Below are positions 16,663-25,085 of a stretch of DNA of 64,000 nt, in pieces. The notes beneath the pieces are model-generated. The model did no database searches. It was not told where the DNA came from and worked only from the letters and a program-made list of their open reading frames with translations. Both the position numbers and the translations under genes were made by a program. The first letter of the stretch is position 1, and each line of letters begins with the position of its first letter. Origin of the DNA: Nocardia alba NBRC 108234 (GTDB lineage Bacteria; Actinomycetota; Actinomycetes; Mycobacteriales; Mycobacteriaceae); contig NZ_BDAX01000002.1 of the NCBI RefSeq assembly GCF_001612665.1, positions 248,001-312,000 of the forward strand, given 5' to 3'.

Positions 16663-17793
16663 ATGGCGCACACCACATGGGTTGCCGGTTTCCGGACCGG
16701 GGTCATCGACCCGACCGAGCAGATCAAGCTCGCCGAATCACGGGAGTTCGGTGACGAGACCGTGCGCCATGTCCTGCGTATGGCAGGCGGTGGCGAGGCG
16801 GTGCGGGTGCGGTTGACCAACCGCTACGGTGCCGCGCCCCTGCGGATCGCCGCCACCCGGCTCGCTCAGCGCAAGACCGGCTCGGCGATCGGTACCGATC
16901 GCGAAGTCACGTTCGGTGGCGCTGCGGAGGTCACCATCGACGCGGGGGCCGACCTGGTGAGCGATGCGATCGACCTGCCGGTCGAGGCGGGCGAAGACCT
17001 GCTGCTCAGCCTCTACATTCCGGCGTCGACCGGCCTTGCCACCTTCTCCCATCAGCCCGGTGAGATCTCCTACATCGTCGGCGGCGATCATGTCGCCGAC
17101 GTGGAACTCACCGGCGCACAGGAGGTTCCGTTCCGGTTCTTCGTCACCGGGATCGACGTGCTCGTCACCGACCCGACACCGGTCGCCGTCGCCTTCGGCG
17201 ACTCCTGGTTCGAAGGCGTCGGCACCACGCCGAGCGCCAATCGCCGCTCGGTCGACGCCCTCAACGTCCGCCTCACGCGGGGATGGGTGGTCAACAACGG
17301 CATCGCGGGCAATCGCCTCACTGCCGAGGAGATCGGCGAATCCGGTGTGCGCCGTTTCGATTCCGACGCCTTGCGGGTCCCCGGGGTCACCGACATCCTC
17401 CTCAATTTCGGAATCAACGACCTCATCCTCGGGGCCATGGGCGGCCAACCGTCCGCGAGCACCGAGGAGCTGATCGCCGGTTTGACCGACTTGGCCGCCC
17501 GCGCTCACGCGGCCGGACTGCGCATTCACGCCGCCACCATCGGCCCCTACGCGGGCTGTGTCTTCCCCGGCCTGCCCCTGGTGGAAACCCAGCCGACCCG
17601 TCACGCCGTCAACGAATGGTTGCGCACCACCGACGTTTTCGACTCGATCTTCGATGTCGATCGCGCGGTGGCCGACCCGCACCGCCCCGACTACATCCGC
17701 CCCGAGTTCGACAGCGGCGACGGCATGCACCTCAACGACGCGGGTGCCGCCGCCATGGCGGCCACCGTCGATCCGACGGCGCTCTTCCGCTGA
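16663..17793 (+). CDS. SGNH/GDSL-family hydrolase
   Basis: 376 residues. The first 165 form a beta-rich accessory domain. The SGNH core follows, with Ser181 in FGDSWFEG (block I), Gly in NNGIAGNRL (block II), Asn in FGINDLIL (block III) and Asp/His in GDGMHLND (block V). These are the catalytic and oxyanion residues of the lipase/esterase superfamily. No signal peptide is seen, so it is probably cytoplasmic. Ribosome site GGAGAG precedes the ATG by 3 bp in a short leader. Carbohydrate or lipid ester hydrolysis is expected; the substrate is unknown. Regulation by the divergent MarR gene is likely. Confidence 0.85.
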   Translation: MAHTTWVAGFRTGVIDPTEQIKLAESREFGDETVRHVLRMAGGGEAVRVRLTNRYGAAPLRIAATRLAQRKTGSAIGTDREVTFGGAAEVTIDAGADLVSDAIDLPVEAGEDLLLSLYIPASTGLATFSHQPGEISYIVGGDHVADVELTGAQEVPFRFFVTGIDVLVTDPTPVAVAFGDSWFEGVGTTPSANRRSVDALNVRLTRGWVVNNGIAGNRLTAEEIGESGVRRFDSDALRVPGVTDILLNFGINDLILGAMGGQPSASTEELIAGLTDLAARAHAAGLRIHAATIGPYAGCVFPGLPLVETQPTRHAVNEWLRTTDVFDSIFDVDRAVADPHRPDYIRPEFDSGDGMHLNDAGAAAMAATVDPTALFR

Positions 17794-18016
17794 CGCGTCG
17801 ACCGAGATCGCTACGCGCCCAACGTCTCCTGCTTCGACGGGGCGTCGTCGCACTGAGCCGATAGTGCGGGCCAGTAGACAGCGCTGGGGTCCACGGCAGT
17901 GGTCGGTCGGCGCCTTGGAGAAGCTTCTCGCCGCTCGGAGTTACTCGGCGACCACGCCGACCCCTTGTCGAGGCCGGCGCGGCGCCGAGTGGACCGGGTC
18001 ATCCGTCGCACGGGCC

Positions 18017-19450
18017 TCAGTCGGCGGCGGCTTCCGGCGCGGGCAGCGCGAAGCAGAGCGCCGCGCTCACCACCAGTGCCGCGATGATCGTGAGGGCGCA
18101 CGCCGTCAGCGCACTGCGGTAGCCGTCACTGGCGGCGACGCCGAAGAAGACGGCGCTCAGCGATGCGACACCTACGGCGCCACCGAACTGCTGGCCGGTG
18201 GTCCAGATCCCCGATGCCGACCCCGCGTAGCGCGTCGGCACCGTCGACAGGAACAGGGTCGTCAACGGAGGCTGCACCAGGTTGATGCCGACGCCGATGA
18301 CGAACAGCCCTGGCGCGAGCAGCCACGGGCTCACGTCGGTGGTCGCGGTCAGTGCCGCGCCGAGTACCGCCGCGGTGCCGACGGCGCCGAAGAGGGTACC
18401 GGCGACGACCGCGTATCGGCCGAACTGCATGGTGAGCCGACCCACCAGCGGGGCGACCGCCAGTCCGCCGACGGAGAATGCGACGGTCACGACGCCCGCG
18501 CGCAGCGCGGTGTAGCCCTGGCCTTCCTGGAGCCAGAGCACGAAGACGAGCAGGAATCCGCTGAAGGCGGCGAAGGCGACCAGCTGAACAACGAGCGCCA
18601 CACTGCTGATGCGCGCGCGAAGCAGTTCCAACGGCAGGAGCGCACCGGCCCGACCGACGGCATCACGATTCTCACCGATGGCGACGAGTGCCACGGCGGC
18701 GATGCCCGCGGCCAGCAGCAGCCAGATCCACGGCGCCCAGTCGTAGGTGCGGCCCTCCAGCAGCGGGAACACGATGGCGACCAATCCGGCGGTCAAGCCG
18801 ACCGCGGCGAGCCATCGCGGCCGCAGCGCGCCTTCGGCCCGGCTCTCCGGAACCAGCCATGCGCCGAGTCCGAGCAGGATCACCGCCGCCGGGACGCTGA
18901 CCCAGAAGATCGCTCGCCAACCCAGCCCCGCGACATCGGCAGTGACGAGTACGCCACCGAGCAGCAACCCGCCGGCCTGCGCGAGTCCGGCGGCCACGCC
19001 GAATATGCCGAGGACAGTGGCGCGCTCGGGGCCGCGGAACAGGACGAACAGGCTGGAGAGCACCTGCGGCGCGAGGATCGCCGCGGACGCGCCCTGGGCG
19101 GCCCGACTGGCGATCAGTTCGACCGGGCCGTCCGCGAGTGCCGACCAGGCCCCTGACAGCGCGAACAGCGCCAAGCCGATGAGAAAGACCCGTTTGCGGC
19201 CCCATAGGTCGCCCAACCGGGCGGCGGTGATCAGCGCCGCCGCGAAGGCCAGCAGATAGGCCGTCGCGATCCAGCCGACCTGGGAGGCGGTTCCGCCGAG
19301 GTCGGCCTGGATCGCGGGGAGACCGACGTTGACGATGGTGACGTTCAGCAGGTCGAGGGTGAACCCGAGGACGAGCACGACCATCGCGGCCCAGCGCCGC
19401 GGGTACACCGCCTCGGTCGGGTCGTCTCGGGTGGAAGTCGATGTGCTCAT
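18017..19450 (-). CDS. MFS drug:H+ antiporter-like transporter (DHA2 type)
   Basis: 477 residues with the 14-helix DHA2 pattern. It contains motif A-like GDLWGRKRVF after TM2 and WIATAYLLAFAAALITAARLGDL, and ends shortly after TM14. The ATG shares a base with the stop of the upstream HTH gene (TGATG), so the two are co-translated. Such pumps export drugs or toxic metabolites using the proton gradient. Together with the TetR gene read in the opposite direction 665 bp away, this is a typical regulated efflux arrangement. Confidence 0.88.
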   Translation of the reverse strand: MSTSTSTRDDPTEAVYPRRWAAMVVLVLGFTLDLLNVTIVNVGLPAIQADLGGTASQVGWIATAYLLAFAAALITAARLGDLWGRKRVFLIGLALFALSGAWSALADGPVELIASRAAQGASAAILAPQVLSSLFVLFRGPERATVLGIFGVAAGLAQAGGLLLGGVLVTADVAGLGWRAIFWVSVPAAVILLGLGAWLVPESRAEGALRPRWLAAVGLTAGLVAIVFPLLEGRTYDWAPWIWLLLAAGIAAVALVAIGENRDAVGRAGALLPLELLRARISSVALVVQLVAFAAFSGFLLVFVLWLQEGQGYTALRAGVVTVAFSVGGLAVAPLVGRLTMQFGRYAVVAGTLFGAVGTAAVLGAALTATTDVSPWLLAPGLFVIGVGINLVQPPLTTLFLSTVPTRYAGSASGIWTTGQQFGGAVGVASLSAVFFGVAASDGYRSALTACALTIIAALVVSAALCFALPAPEAAAD

Positions 19451-19980
19451 CAGAGGTAGCTCCCTGCGCCGATAGGTGTCGGGTGTGTGGTCGTCAATGG
19501 CTCTATCGTGCCGAGCGCCTCGTGGTCCGAGCCGACACCGACCAAACCGTGGCGGCGCAGAATCGCGTGCACTGTCGAGACGGCCGGGACACGAGTCGTA
19601 CCGGCTCGCAGCAGGTGCGCCCGGATTCTGCGGGCTCCCCACTGCGGGCGGTCCAGCCGCACGCGCACCACGACGGCTTCGATATCGGCCGAGGTCCGGG
19701 CGGGGAAGCTCTTGGGGCGGCGCGAGCGGGGCGCCAGTCCCGCCACGCCGTGTTCGCGATAGCGCGCGAGATAGCTGTAGTAGCTCTTGCGCGAGATGTT
19801 GTATCGCCGGCAGACCTCGGTGACCGTCAACCCGTTTCGATCGGGTGCCTGAAAGATCTCCAGCCACGGCTCGGCCTCGAGCCCGACCACCGCGCCGCGT
19901 TCGTTCGGTGGACGGGTCCCGCCGCGCCGAACATGCTGACGCGCAATCGGATCGAGCCTGTCTCCTGGGGGTTGCCGCAT
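19450..19980 (-). CDS. IS481-like transposase N-terminal HTH protein, truncated or domesticated
   Basis: 176 residues as the longest frame. Residues 50-150 (GLTVTEVCRRYNISRKSYYSYLARYREHGVAGLAPRSRRPKSFP... RPQWGARRIRAHLLRAGT... VSTVHAILRRHGLV) match the HTH and linker region at the N-terminus of IS481/IS3-group transposases. The DDE catalytic domain that should follow is absent: the protein ends about 25 residues later. No terminal inverted repeats were seen. The stop codon is fused to the start of the MFS gene (TGATG). It may be a dead IS fragment whose frame survived, or a co-opted DNA-binding protein controlling the exporter. Confidence 0.6.
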   Translation of the reverse strand: MRQPPGDRLDPIARQHVRRGGTRPPNERGAVVGLEAEPWLEIFQAPDRNGLTVTEVCRRYNISRKSYYSYLARYREHGVAGLAPRSRRPKSFPARTSADIEAVVVRVRLDRPQWGARRIRAHLLRAGTTRVPAVSTVHAILRRHGLVGVGSDHEALGTIEPLTTTHPTPIGAGSYL

Positions 19981-20013
19981 AGATGTCTCCCGACGTGGAA
20001 CAGAGCAATTGAA

Positions 20014-20080
20014 CTTGCGGGTTCACTTTAATGTCCTCACATACAGCTCGCAACTCGGTATATCAGAATGAACCCACAAG
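20014..20080. promoter_or_regulatory. inverted repeat in the HTH/TetR divergent region
   Basis: CTTGCGGGTTCA (20014-20025) and TGAACCCACAAG (20069-20080) are inverted copies with one mismatch, placed symmetrically around the AT-richer stretch with TATATC. They fit paired operator sites for the TetR protein on the two promoters. Binding is not shown by sequence. Confidence 0.4.
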
Positions 20081-20114
20081 GCAACTTCGTCGGTGGTTGC
20101 GCTATGGTTCACAG

Positions 20115-20771
20115 ATGGCTGTAGCAACACCGCCGACCGGACAGTCGGCCTCGCGTGGACGGATCGACAAGCGGCAGGCGATCCTGGACGCGGCGTTCGT
20201 CGTCTTCGCTCGCCGCGGGTACGCGCAGGCGGGCGTACAGGAGATCGCCGAGGTCGCCGGTGTCGCTAAACCGACCATCTACAACCACCTCAACGACAAG
20301 GAAACGCTGTTCCGGCACACGCTGGCGGCGGTGAGCGACGCGGTGCTCGCCGAGAACCTGGCGGTGGTCGAGCGGCTGCGCAACCCCGGTGCGGATCTGC
20401 GCGCCACCCTGGAGGACGTGGCGTACCGACTGATCAGGTCCTGCTGTACCGAGCAGTCGCGGTCGCTGCGCTGGCTCACCTACGGCCAGGTCGCGCAGTT
20501 CCCCGATCTGATGGATGTGGTGGTGAGCCGAACCTCCGATCAGCTCGGCGACGCGCTCGCGGATCGACTGGCGCGACTGTCGCTGTCGGGCCACCTGCGC
20601 GCGAGCGATCCGGCGATCGCCGCCGAGCAGTTCCTCGTCCTGATCACCGGCCCGATGGAGGGCCGTACCCGGCTCGGCACCCGCAAGGTGTCCACCGCCG
20701 AGATGCACGCGGTGGCCGCCGCGGCCGTCGACACCTTCCTGCGCGCTTATGGGACACCGGAGATCCATTGA
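20115..20771 (+). CDS. TetR-family regulator
   Basis: 218 residues from the chosen ATG. The DNA-binding domain occupies about residues 15-62 (KRQAILDAAFVVFARRGYAQAGVQEIAEVAGVAKPTIYNHLNDKETLFRH), with the usual helix 3 IYNHL. A C-terminal TetR_C-type domain follows. The TGA overlaps the TTG start of the next gene, an LLM flavoenzyme (TTGA), so it is coupled to that gene. It is divergent from the HTH-MFS pair and probably controls both transcripts. Confidence 0.85.
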   Translation: MAVATPPTGQSASRGRIDKRQAILDAAFVVFARRGYAQAGVQEIAEVAGVAKPTIYNHLNDKETLFRHTLAAVSDAVLAENLAVVERLRNPGADLRATLEDVAYRLIRSCCTEQSRSLRWLTYGQVAQFPDLMDVVVSRTSDQLGDALADRLARLSLSGHLRASDPAIAAEQFLVLITGPMEGRTRLGTRKVSTAEMHAVAAAAVDTFLRAYGTPEIH

Positions 20772-21610
20772 GCCACCATCCTTTTCGTTTCGGCCTCGTC
20801 ACTGTTTCCCCCGCCGACCCGAAGTCGTGGATCTCGACCGCGCGTTGGGCCCAAGACGCCGGATTCTCCACGTTGCTGCTGCCCGACCTGCCCGCACCGG
20901 TACCCGCGCCGTTGACAGCACTGGCCTACGCCGCCGCGGCGACCACCACACTCCAGGTCGGAACGTGGGTGCTGGCCAACGACTTCCGCAATCCGTTCGT
21001 CCTGGCGCGGGAGGCCGCCACCCTGGACCTGGTGTCCGGCGGCCGCTTCGAGCTCGGGCTCGGGGCGGGCCAGACCGCCGTCGGGTACGGCGAACTGGGG
21101 ATCGCCGCCGAGTCGGGCCGGGTTCGGTTCGAACGCCTCGCCGAGTCGGTGGGCATCCTCAACGCGCTGTTGCGCGGGGAGCGGGTCGAGGCCACCGGGA
21201 CGCACTACGCGAACACCGCGACGACCCTCGTTCCCACTCCGCCGCGTAAGGTGCCGCTGCTGCTCGCCGCGGGCGGGCGACGAGCCACCGAACTCGCGGC
21301 GGCCGAAGCCGACATCGTCGCTTTCAGCACCTTCTCCCGCGACCAGCTCACCCGCCAGGTCACCTGGCTCGACAGTGCCGCGGGCCCACGGCTTTCCGGG
21401 ATAGAACGCGCGCTGCGCTTCAGCACCCCCACGAGCACCATCGGTCCGCCGATGCCCGACGGCGCTCCGACACTGCTCACCGGATCGCCCGCGCGGGCAG
21501 CCGATCAGCTGCGCCGGCTTCGCGACGAGTTCGGCATCTCCTACATCGTTCTCGACGATGACGCGGCCCGCGAACTCGCACCCGTGGTGAGCTTGCTGTC
21601 AGGCACCTGA
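20768..21610 (+). CDS. LLM-class (F420-dependent-type) flavin oxidoreductase
   Basis: 280 residues, luciferase-like TIM barrel. FRFGLVTVSP at the start and TLDLVSGGRFELGLGAGQTAVGYGELGI are hallmarks of the F420/FMN LLM subgroup. It starts at TTG within the TetR stop. The last 12 bp overlap, tail to tail, with the 3' end of the ABC ATPase gene on the other strand. It shares architecture with the second LLM protein at 28770-29657. The electron donor (F420 or FMN) and substrate cannot be told from sequence. Confidence 0.85.
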   Translation: MSHHPFRFGLVTVSPADPKSWISTARWAQDAGFSTLLLPDLPAPVPAPLTALAYAAAATTTLQVGTWVLANDFRNPFVLAREAATLDLVSGGRFELGLGAGQTAVGYGELGIAAESGRVRFERLAESVGILNALLRGERVEATGTHYANTATTLVPTPPRKVPLLLAAGGRRATELAAAEADIVAFSTFSRDQLTRQVTWLDSAAGPRLSGIERALRFSTPTSTIGPPMPDGAPTLLTGSPARAADQLRRLRDEFGISYIVLDDDAARELAPVVSLLSGT

Positions 21611-23224
21611 GTCGCCATCCACCCGGTCGGCGCCGGGGATGGCGGCCAGCAGTTCGCGGGTGTACTCGTGGGTCGGCTCGTCGAAAAGCTTTTCGGTGGT
21701 GCCGATCTCGACGATGCGACCCTGTCGCATGACCGCGACTCGATGGGCGATCCGGCGTACCACCGCCAGGTCGTGCGAGATGAACAGGTACGCCACGCCG
21801 GTCTCGGCTTGCAGCTCGGCGAACAGGTCGAGGATCTGCGCCTGCACCGAGACGTCCAACGCCGAGACCGGTTCGTCGCAGACCACCAGCTCCGGCGACA
21901 GGGCCAGCGCCCTGGCGATCGCCACCCGCTGACGCTGCCCACCGGAGAGCTCCGCCGGCCTGCGCCCCAGCGTGGACGCGGGCAGGGCGACCCGGTCGAG
22001 CAGTTCACGCGCCCGCGCCACTCGCGAGGCACGGTCACCGATGCCGAAGACCCGCAGCGGTTCGCTGATCACGTCCTGGATCGAGAACCGCGGATCCAGC
22101 GACTCGTACGGATTCTGGTAGATCACCTGGGCGCGACGCCGCAGCGCCCGCAACCGAGCACCCTTGACGGCCGTGACATCGTCGTCGTCGAACACGATGC
22201 GCCCGGAGGTCGGCGGGGCCAGGCGCAGAATCATTCTGGCCGTGGTGGACTTGCCCGACCCCGACTCCCCCACCAGGGCCAGCGTCTCCCCGCGATGCAA
22301 CGAGAAACTCACGCCGTCGACGGCGCGGACCGTCTTCGCACGACCGTTGGCGCGCGGCAGCGGGAACTCCTTCACCAGGTTCTCGACCGCGACCAACGGC
22401 TCGGTGCCCGATTCGCGGGGCCTGGCCCGCACGCCGGAACGTCCTGGCACGTTACGCAACAGCTGCTGGGTGTACGGATCGCGTGGGTTGTCGAGGATCT
22501 CGCGGGTCGGCCCGCTCTCCACGATCCGGCCCCGCGACATCACCGCGATCCGCTGGGCACGGTCGGCGGCGACGCCGAGGTCGTGGGTGACGAGAAGTAC
22601 GGCAGTGCCCAGAGTTCGGGTCAGGTTCGTGATGTGGTCGAGGATGCGGCGCTGGACGGTGACGTCCAGCGCGCTGGTGGGCTCGTCGGCGATGATCAGC
22701 GCCGGATTCGCGGCGATGGCGATCGCGATGAGTGCCCGCTGGCGCATGCCGCCGGAGAGTTCGTGCGGATACTGGTCGGCACGGGTCTTCGGGTCGGGCA
22801 TACCTGCCCGCTCGAGCAGGTCGACCACGGCTTCCGGCGCGGATCGTCGGGTTGCCAGACCGTGGATGAGCAGGACCTCGGCGACCTGGGTGCCGATGCG
22901 CTGCACCGGATTCAGCGAGACACCGGGGTCCTGTGGAATCAATCCGATCTGCGCCCCACGGATCGCGCGCAGCTCCCGGTCTCCCGCTCTGGCCAGGTCC
23001 CGGCCGCCGAACTGGATCCGGCCCTCGTCGAGGTGACCCGCGGCGGGCAGCAACCCGGTGATGGCGTGCGCGGTCGAGCTCTTCCCCGATCCGGATTCGC
23101 CGACCAGTGCGACGATCTCGCCCGGCGCGATATCCAGGTCGACCGCGCCCACCGCACGCACCCGGCCGGTGCTGGTGCGGTAGGAGATCGACAGGCCACG
23201 TACTTCCAGCAGATTTCCGGTCAT
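21599..23224 (-). CDS. dual ATP-binding protein of a peptide/nickel-type ABC importer (DppD-DppF fusion)
   Basis: 541 residues with two complete ABC cassettes. Each has Walker A (GESGSGKSS near residue 40, GESGSGKST near 320), signature (LSGGMRQRA, LSGGQRQRV) and Walker B (LIIADEPTSALD, LVVCDEPVSALD). The family's C-terminal oligopeptide extensions follow each cassette (YTQQLL, YTRELL). The protein powers uptake through the two permeases encoded upstream. The ATG overlaps the permease stop (ATGA). Four genes, binding protein, two permeases and this ATPase, form one minus-strand operon. Confidence 0.92.
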   Translation of the reverse strand: MTGNLLEVRGLSISYRTSTGRVRAVGAVDLDIAPGEIVALVGESGSGKSSTAHAITGLLPAAGHLDEGRIQFGGRDLARAGDRELRAIRGAQIGLIPQDPGVSLNPVQRIGTQVAEVLLIHGLATRRSAPEAVVDLLERAGMPDPKTRADQYPHELSGGMRQRALIAIAIAANPALIIADEPTSALDVTVQRRILDHITNLTRTLGTAVLLVTHDLGVAADRAQRIAVMSRGRIVESGPTREILDNPRDPYTQQLLRNVPGRSGVRARPRESGTEPLVAVENLVKEFPLPRANGRAKTVRAVDGVSFSLHRGETLALVGESGSGKSTTARMILRLAPPTSGRIVFDDDDVTAVKGARLRALRRRAQVIYQNPYESLDPRFSIQDVISEPLRVFGIGDRASRVARARELLDRVALPASTLGRRPAELSGGQRQRVAIARALALSPELVVCDEPVSALDVSVQAQILDLFAELQAETGVAYLFISHDLAVVRRIAHRVAVMRQGRIVEIGTTEKLFDEPTHEYTRELLAAIPGADRVDGDSGA

Positions 23225-24129
23225 CGCCGATTCGCCCACTCTCCATCGAGTGCCCGGGCGATCCGGTTGGTCGCGAGCACGACGAACGCCACCATGAGGC
23301 CCGACATCGTCGAGATCCACCACGCGTTGGCGAGATAGTTACGCCCGCTCGAGATGAGCGAGCCCCACTCCGGCGCCGGTGGCACCGCGCCGTAGCCGAG
23401 GAAGCTCAGCGACGACACCGCCAGCACGGCCGTGCCCAGATCCAAGGTGGCCAGCACCACCACCGGGCCGATCGCGTTCGGCAGGACGTGTCTGCCGAGC
23501 ACCGTGTACCAGCGCGCCCCCGACGACCACGCGGCCTCGACGAACACCGCTTGCCGCAACCGCAGCACCTCGGCCCGCATCACCCGGGCGAAGCCGGCCA
23601 CACTGGCCACGCCCACCGCGATCGCAACCTTCACGGTGCCGTAGCCGAGTGCGGTGACCAGGGCCAAGGACAGGAACAGCGACGGAATCGACAGCAGCAC
23701 ATCGGCGAAACGCATCAGCACGTCATCGACCCAGCGGCCGACGAACCCGGCGATCAACCCGATCGCGCCCCCGACGAAGAACGCGACCGCCACCGCGATC
23801 ACCGTGGCCTGCAACGACAGCGCGGTGCCGTGGACGACGCGGGTGAACAGGTCGCGGCCGAGTTCGTCGGTGCCGAACCAGTGCTGTCCGCTGGGCGGCG
23901 CGAAGATCTCCGCCGGGACGCCGAACAGCGGGTCGCGTGCGGTGAACAGCGTCGGCCACAACGCCGCGAGCACGACCAGCACGAGCGTCACCACCGAGAG
24001 CACCAGACCCGGCCGGTACAGCAGGAATCGCGGCAGTCTCGGCCAGTCGAAACCCGTGCGGTACTCGTCGTCCGGCTCGTCGATGACGGTTCGGGTGACG
24101 GCCGCCTCGGTCAGTACGGTCTCGGTCAC
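23221..24129 (-). CDS. ABC transporter permease, DppC type
   Basis: 302 residues. A long cytoplasmic N-terminus is followed by about six transmembrane helices. The EAA-loop region VMRAEVLRLRQAVFVEAAWSSGARWYTVLGRHVLPNAIGP couples to the ATPase. HWFGTDELGRDLFTRVVHGT is the family hallmark of OppC/DppC proteins. It begins with GTG that overlaps the stop of the DppB-type gene (GTGA). Confidence 0.92.
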   Translation of the reverse strand: MTETVLTEAAVTRTVIDEPDDEYRTGFDWPRLPRFLLYRPGLVLSVVTLVLVVLAALWPTLFTARDPLFGVPAEIFAPPSGQHWFGTDELGRDLFTRVVHGTALSLQATVIAVAVAFFVGGAIGLIAGFVGRWVDDVLMRFADVLLSIPSLFLSLALVTALGYGTVKVAIAVGVASVAGFARVMRAEVLRLRQAVFVEAAWSSGARWYTVLGRHVLPNAIGPVVVLATLDLGTAVLAVSSLSFLGYGAVPPAPEWGSLISSGRNYLANAWWISTMSGLMVAFVVLATNRIARALDGEWANRR

Positions 24130-25079
24130 GCGTAACTCCTCGGGCGCGCGACCACGATCCGTGGGTCGAGCACCGGGTAGATCAGGTCGACGATGAGGTT
24201 CACCACGACGAAGACGAACGCGCCGAACACCACAACGCCCTGCACGAGCGGAATGTCCTGCACGCTCACCGCGCCCGCCATGACCCGCCCCAGGCCGTTA
24301 CGCGAGAACACGGTCTCGATCACCACCGCGCTGGCCACCAACTGCCCGACGAGCAGGCCGACAATGGTGAGCGCGGGCAACGACGCACTGCGCAGGGCGT
24401 GTCGCAGATGGACCCGGATCCGGCTGGCGCCCTTGGCCCGAGCGGTCTGCACGAACGGCGCGTCCAAGGTGGACAGCAGACTCTTCGCCAGTACCTGCGC
24501 GATCAGCGCGCCGGTCGGGATGGCGAGCGTGATCGCGGGCAGTACCAACCCGGCCAGTCCGGCGTTTCCGAACGCGGGGAACAGCCGGATCCGAAACGAC
24601 AGCAGCTGCACCAGCATCAGGCCCGCCCAGAAGGACGGGATCGAGATCGCCAGTGGCGGCAGCGACAGCAGCACGTGCCGCAGCCAGCGTCGCGAGGTGT
24701 AGGTGGCCGCCACGGCGAGTCCGCCGCCGAACAGCACGGCGAGCACCAGCGCCGCCGCCGTGAGCTGCAGGGTCGGCGGCAGCGCCGCAGCGATCGTGCC
24801 GGTCACCGACCGGCCGGTGGCCACCGAATCACCGAAGTCGCCGACCAGCGCCCGACCCAGATAGTCGAAGTACTGCACCACGATCGGTTTGTCGAAGCCG
24901 TACTCCGCCCGCAGTGCGGCGAGCTCGGCCGGGTCCACCGGCGAGGAGGTCAGTCCGCCGCCCGCCATCGCCGACACCGGGTCGCCCGGGAGGAATTCGA
25001 GCACGAAGAACGACACGGTGTACGCCGCCCAGAGCACCCCGACCGCCTGAGCGAGGCGGCGTAACACATACCGTCCCAT
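24126..25079 (-). CDS. ABC transporter permease, DppB type
   Basis: 317 residues, six predicted transmembrane helices. The opening MGRYVLRRLAQAVGVLWAAYTVSFFVLEFLPGDPV is typical of DppB/OppB. The EAA loop region reads PFVQTARAKGASRIRVHLRHALRSASLPALTIVG. With the DppC-type partner it forms the translocation channel. It starts 6 bp after the substrate-binding protein gene ends, so the genes are in one operon. Confidence 0.92.
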   Translation of the reverse strand: MGRYVLRRLAQAVGVLWAAYTVSFFVLEFLPGDPVSAMAGGGLTSSPVDPAELAALRAEYGFDKPIVVQYFDYLGRALVGDFGDSVATGRSVTGTIAAALPPTLQLTAAALVLAVLFGGGLAVAATYTSRRWLRHVLLSLPPLAISIPSFWAGLMLVQLLSFRIRLFPAFGNAGLAGLVLPAITLAIPTGALIAQVLAKSLLSTLDAPFVQTARAKGASRIRVHLRHALRSASLPALTIVGLLVGQLVASAVVIETVFSRNGLGRVMAGAVSVQDIPLVQGVVVFGAFVFVVVNLIVDLIYPVLDPRIVVARPRSYA

Positions 25080-25085
25080 GCCGGT

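Noticed and set aside
17794..18016. Possible small gene between the SGNH hydrolase and the MFS transporter
   Set aside because: Frames here are short, Arg-rich and overlap neighbours; no ribosome site or recognisable domain was found.
18017..20053. A continuous 678-codon frame joining sequence upstream with the MFS transporter
   Set aside because: The N-terminal 200 residues are Arg/Ser-rich and antisense-like, while the MFS begins properly at 19450 in overlap with the HTH stop.
19450..20080. A complete IS481 insertion sequence
   Set aside because: No DDE catalytic domain and no terminal inverted repeats or target duplication could be seen; only the HTH part is present.
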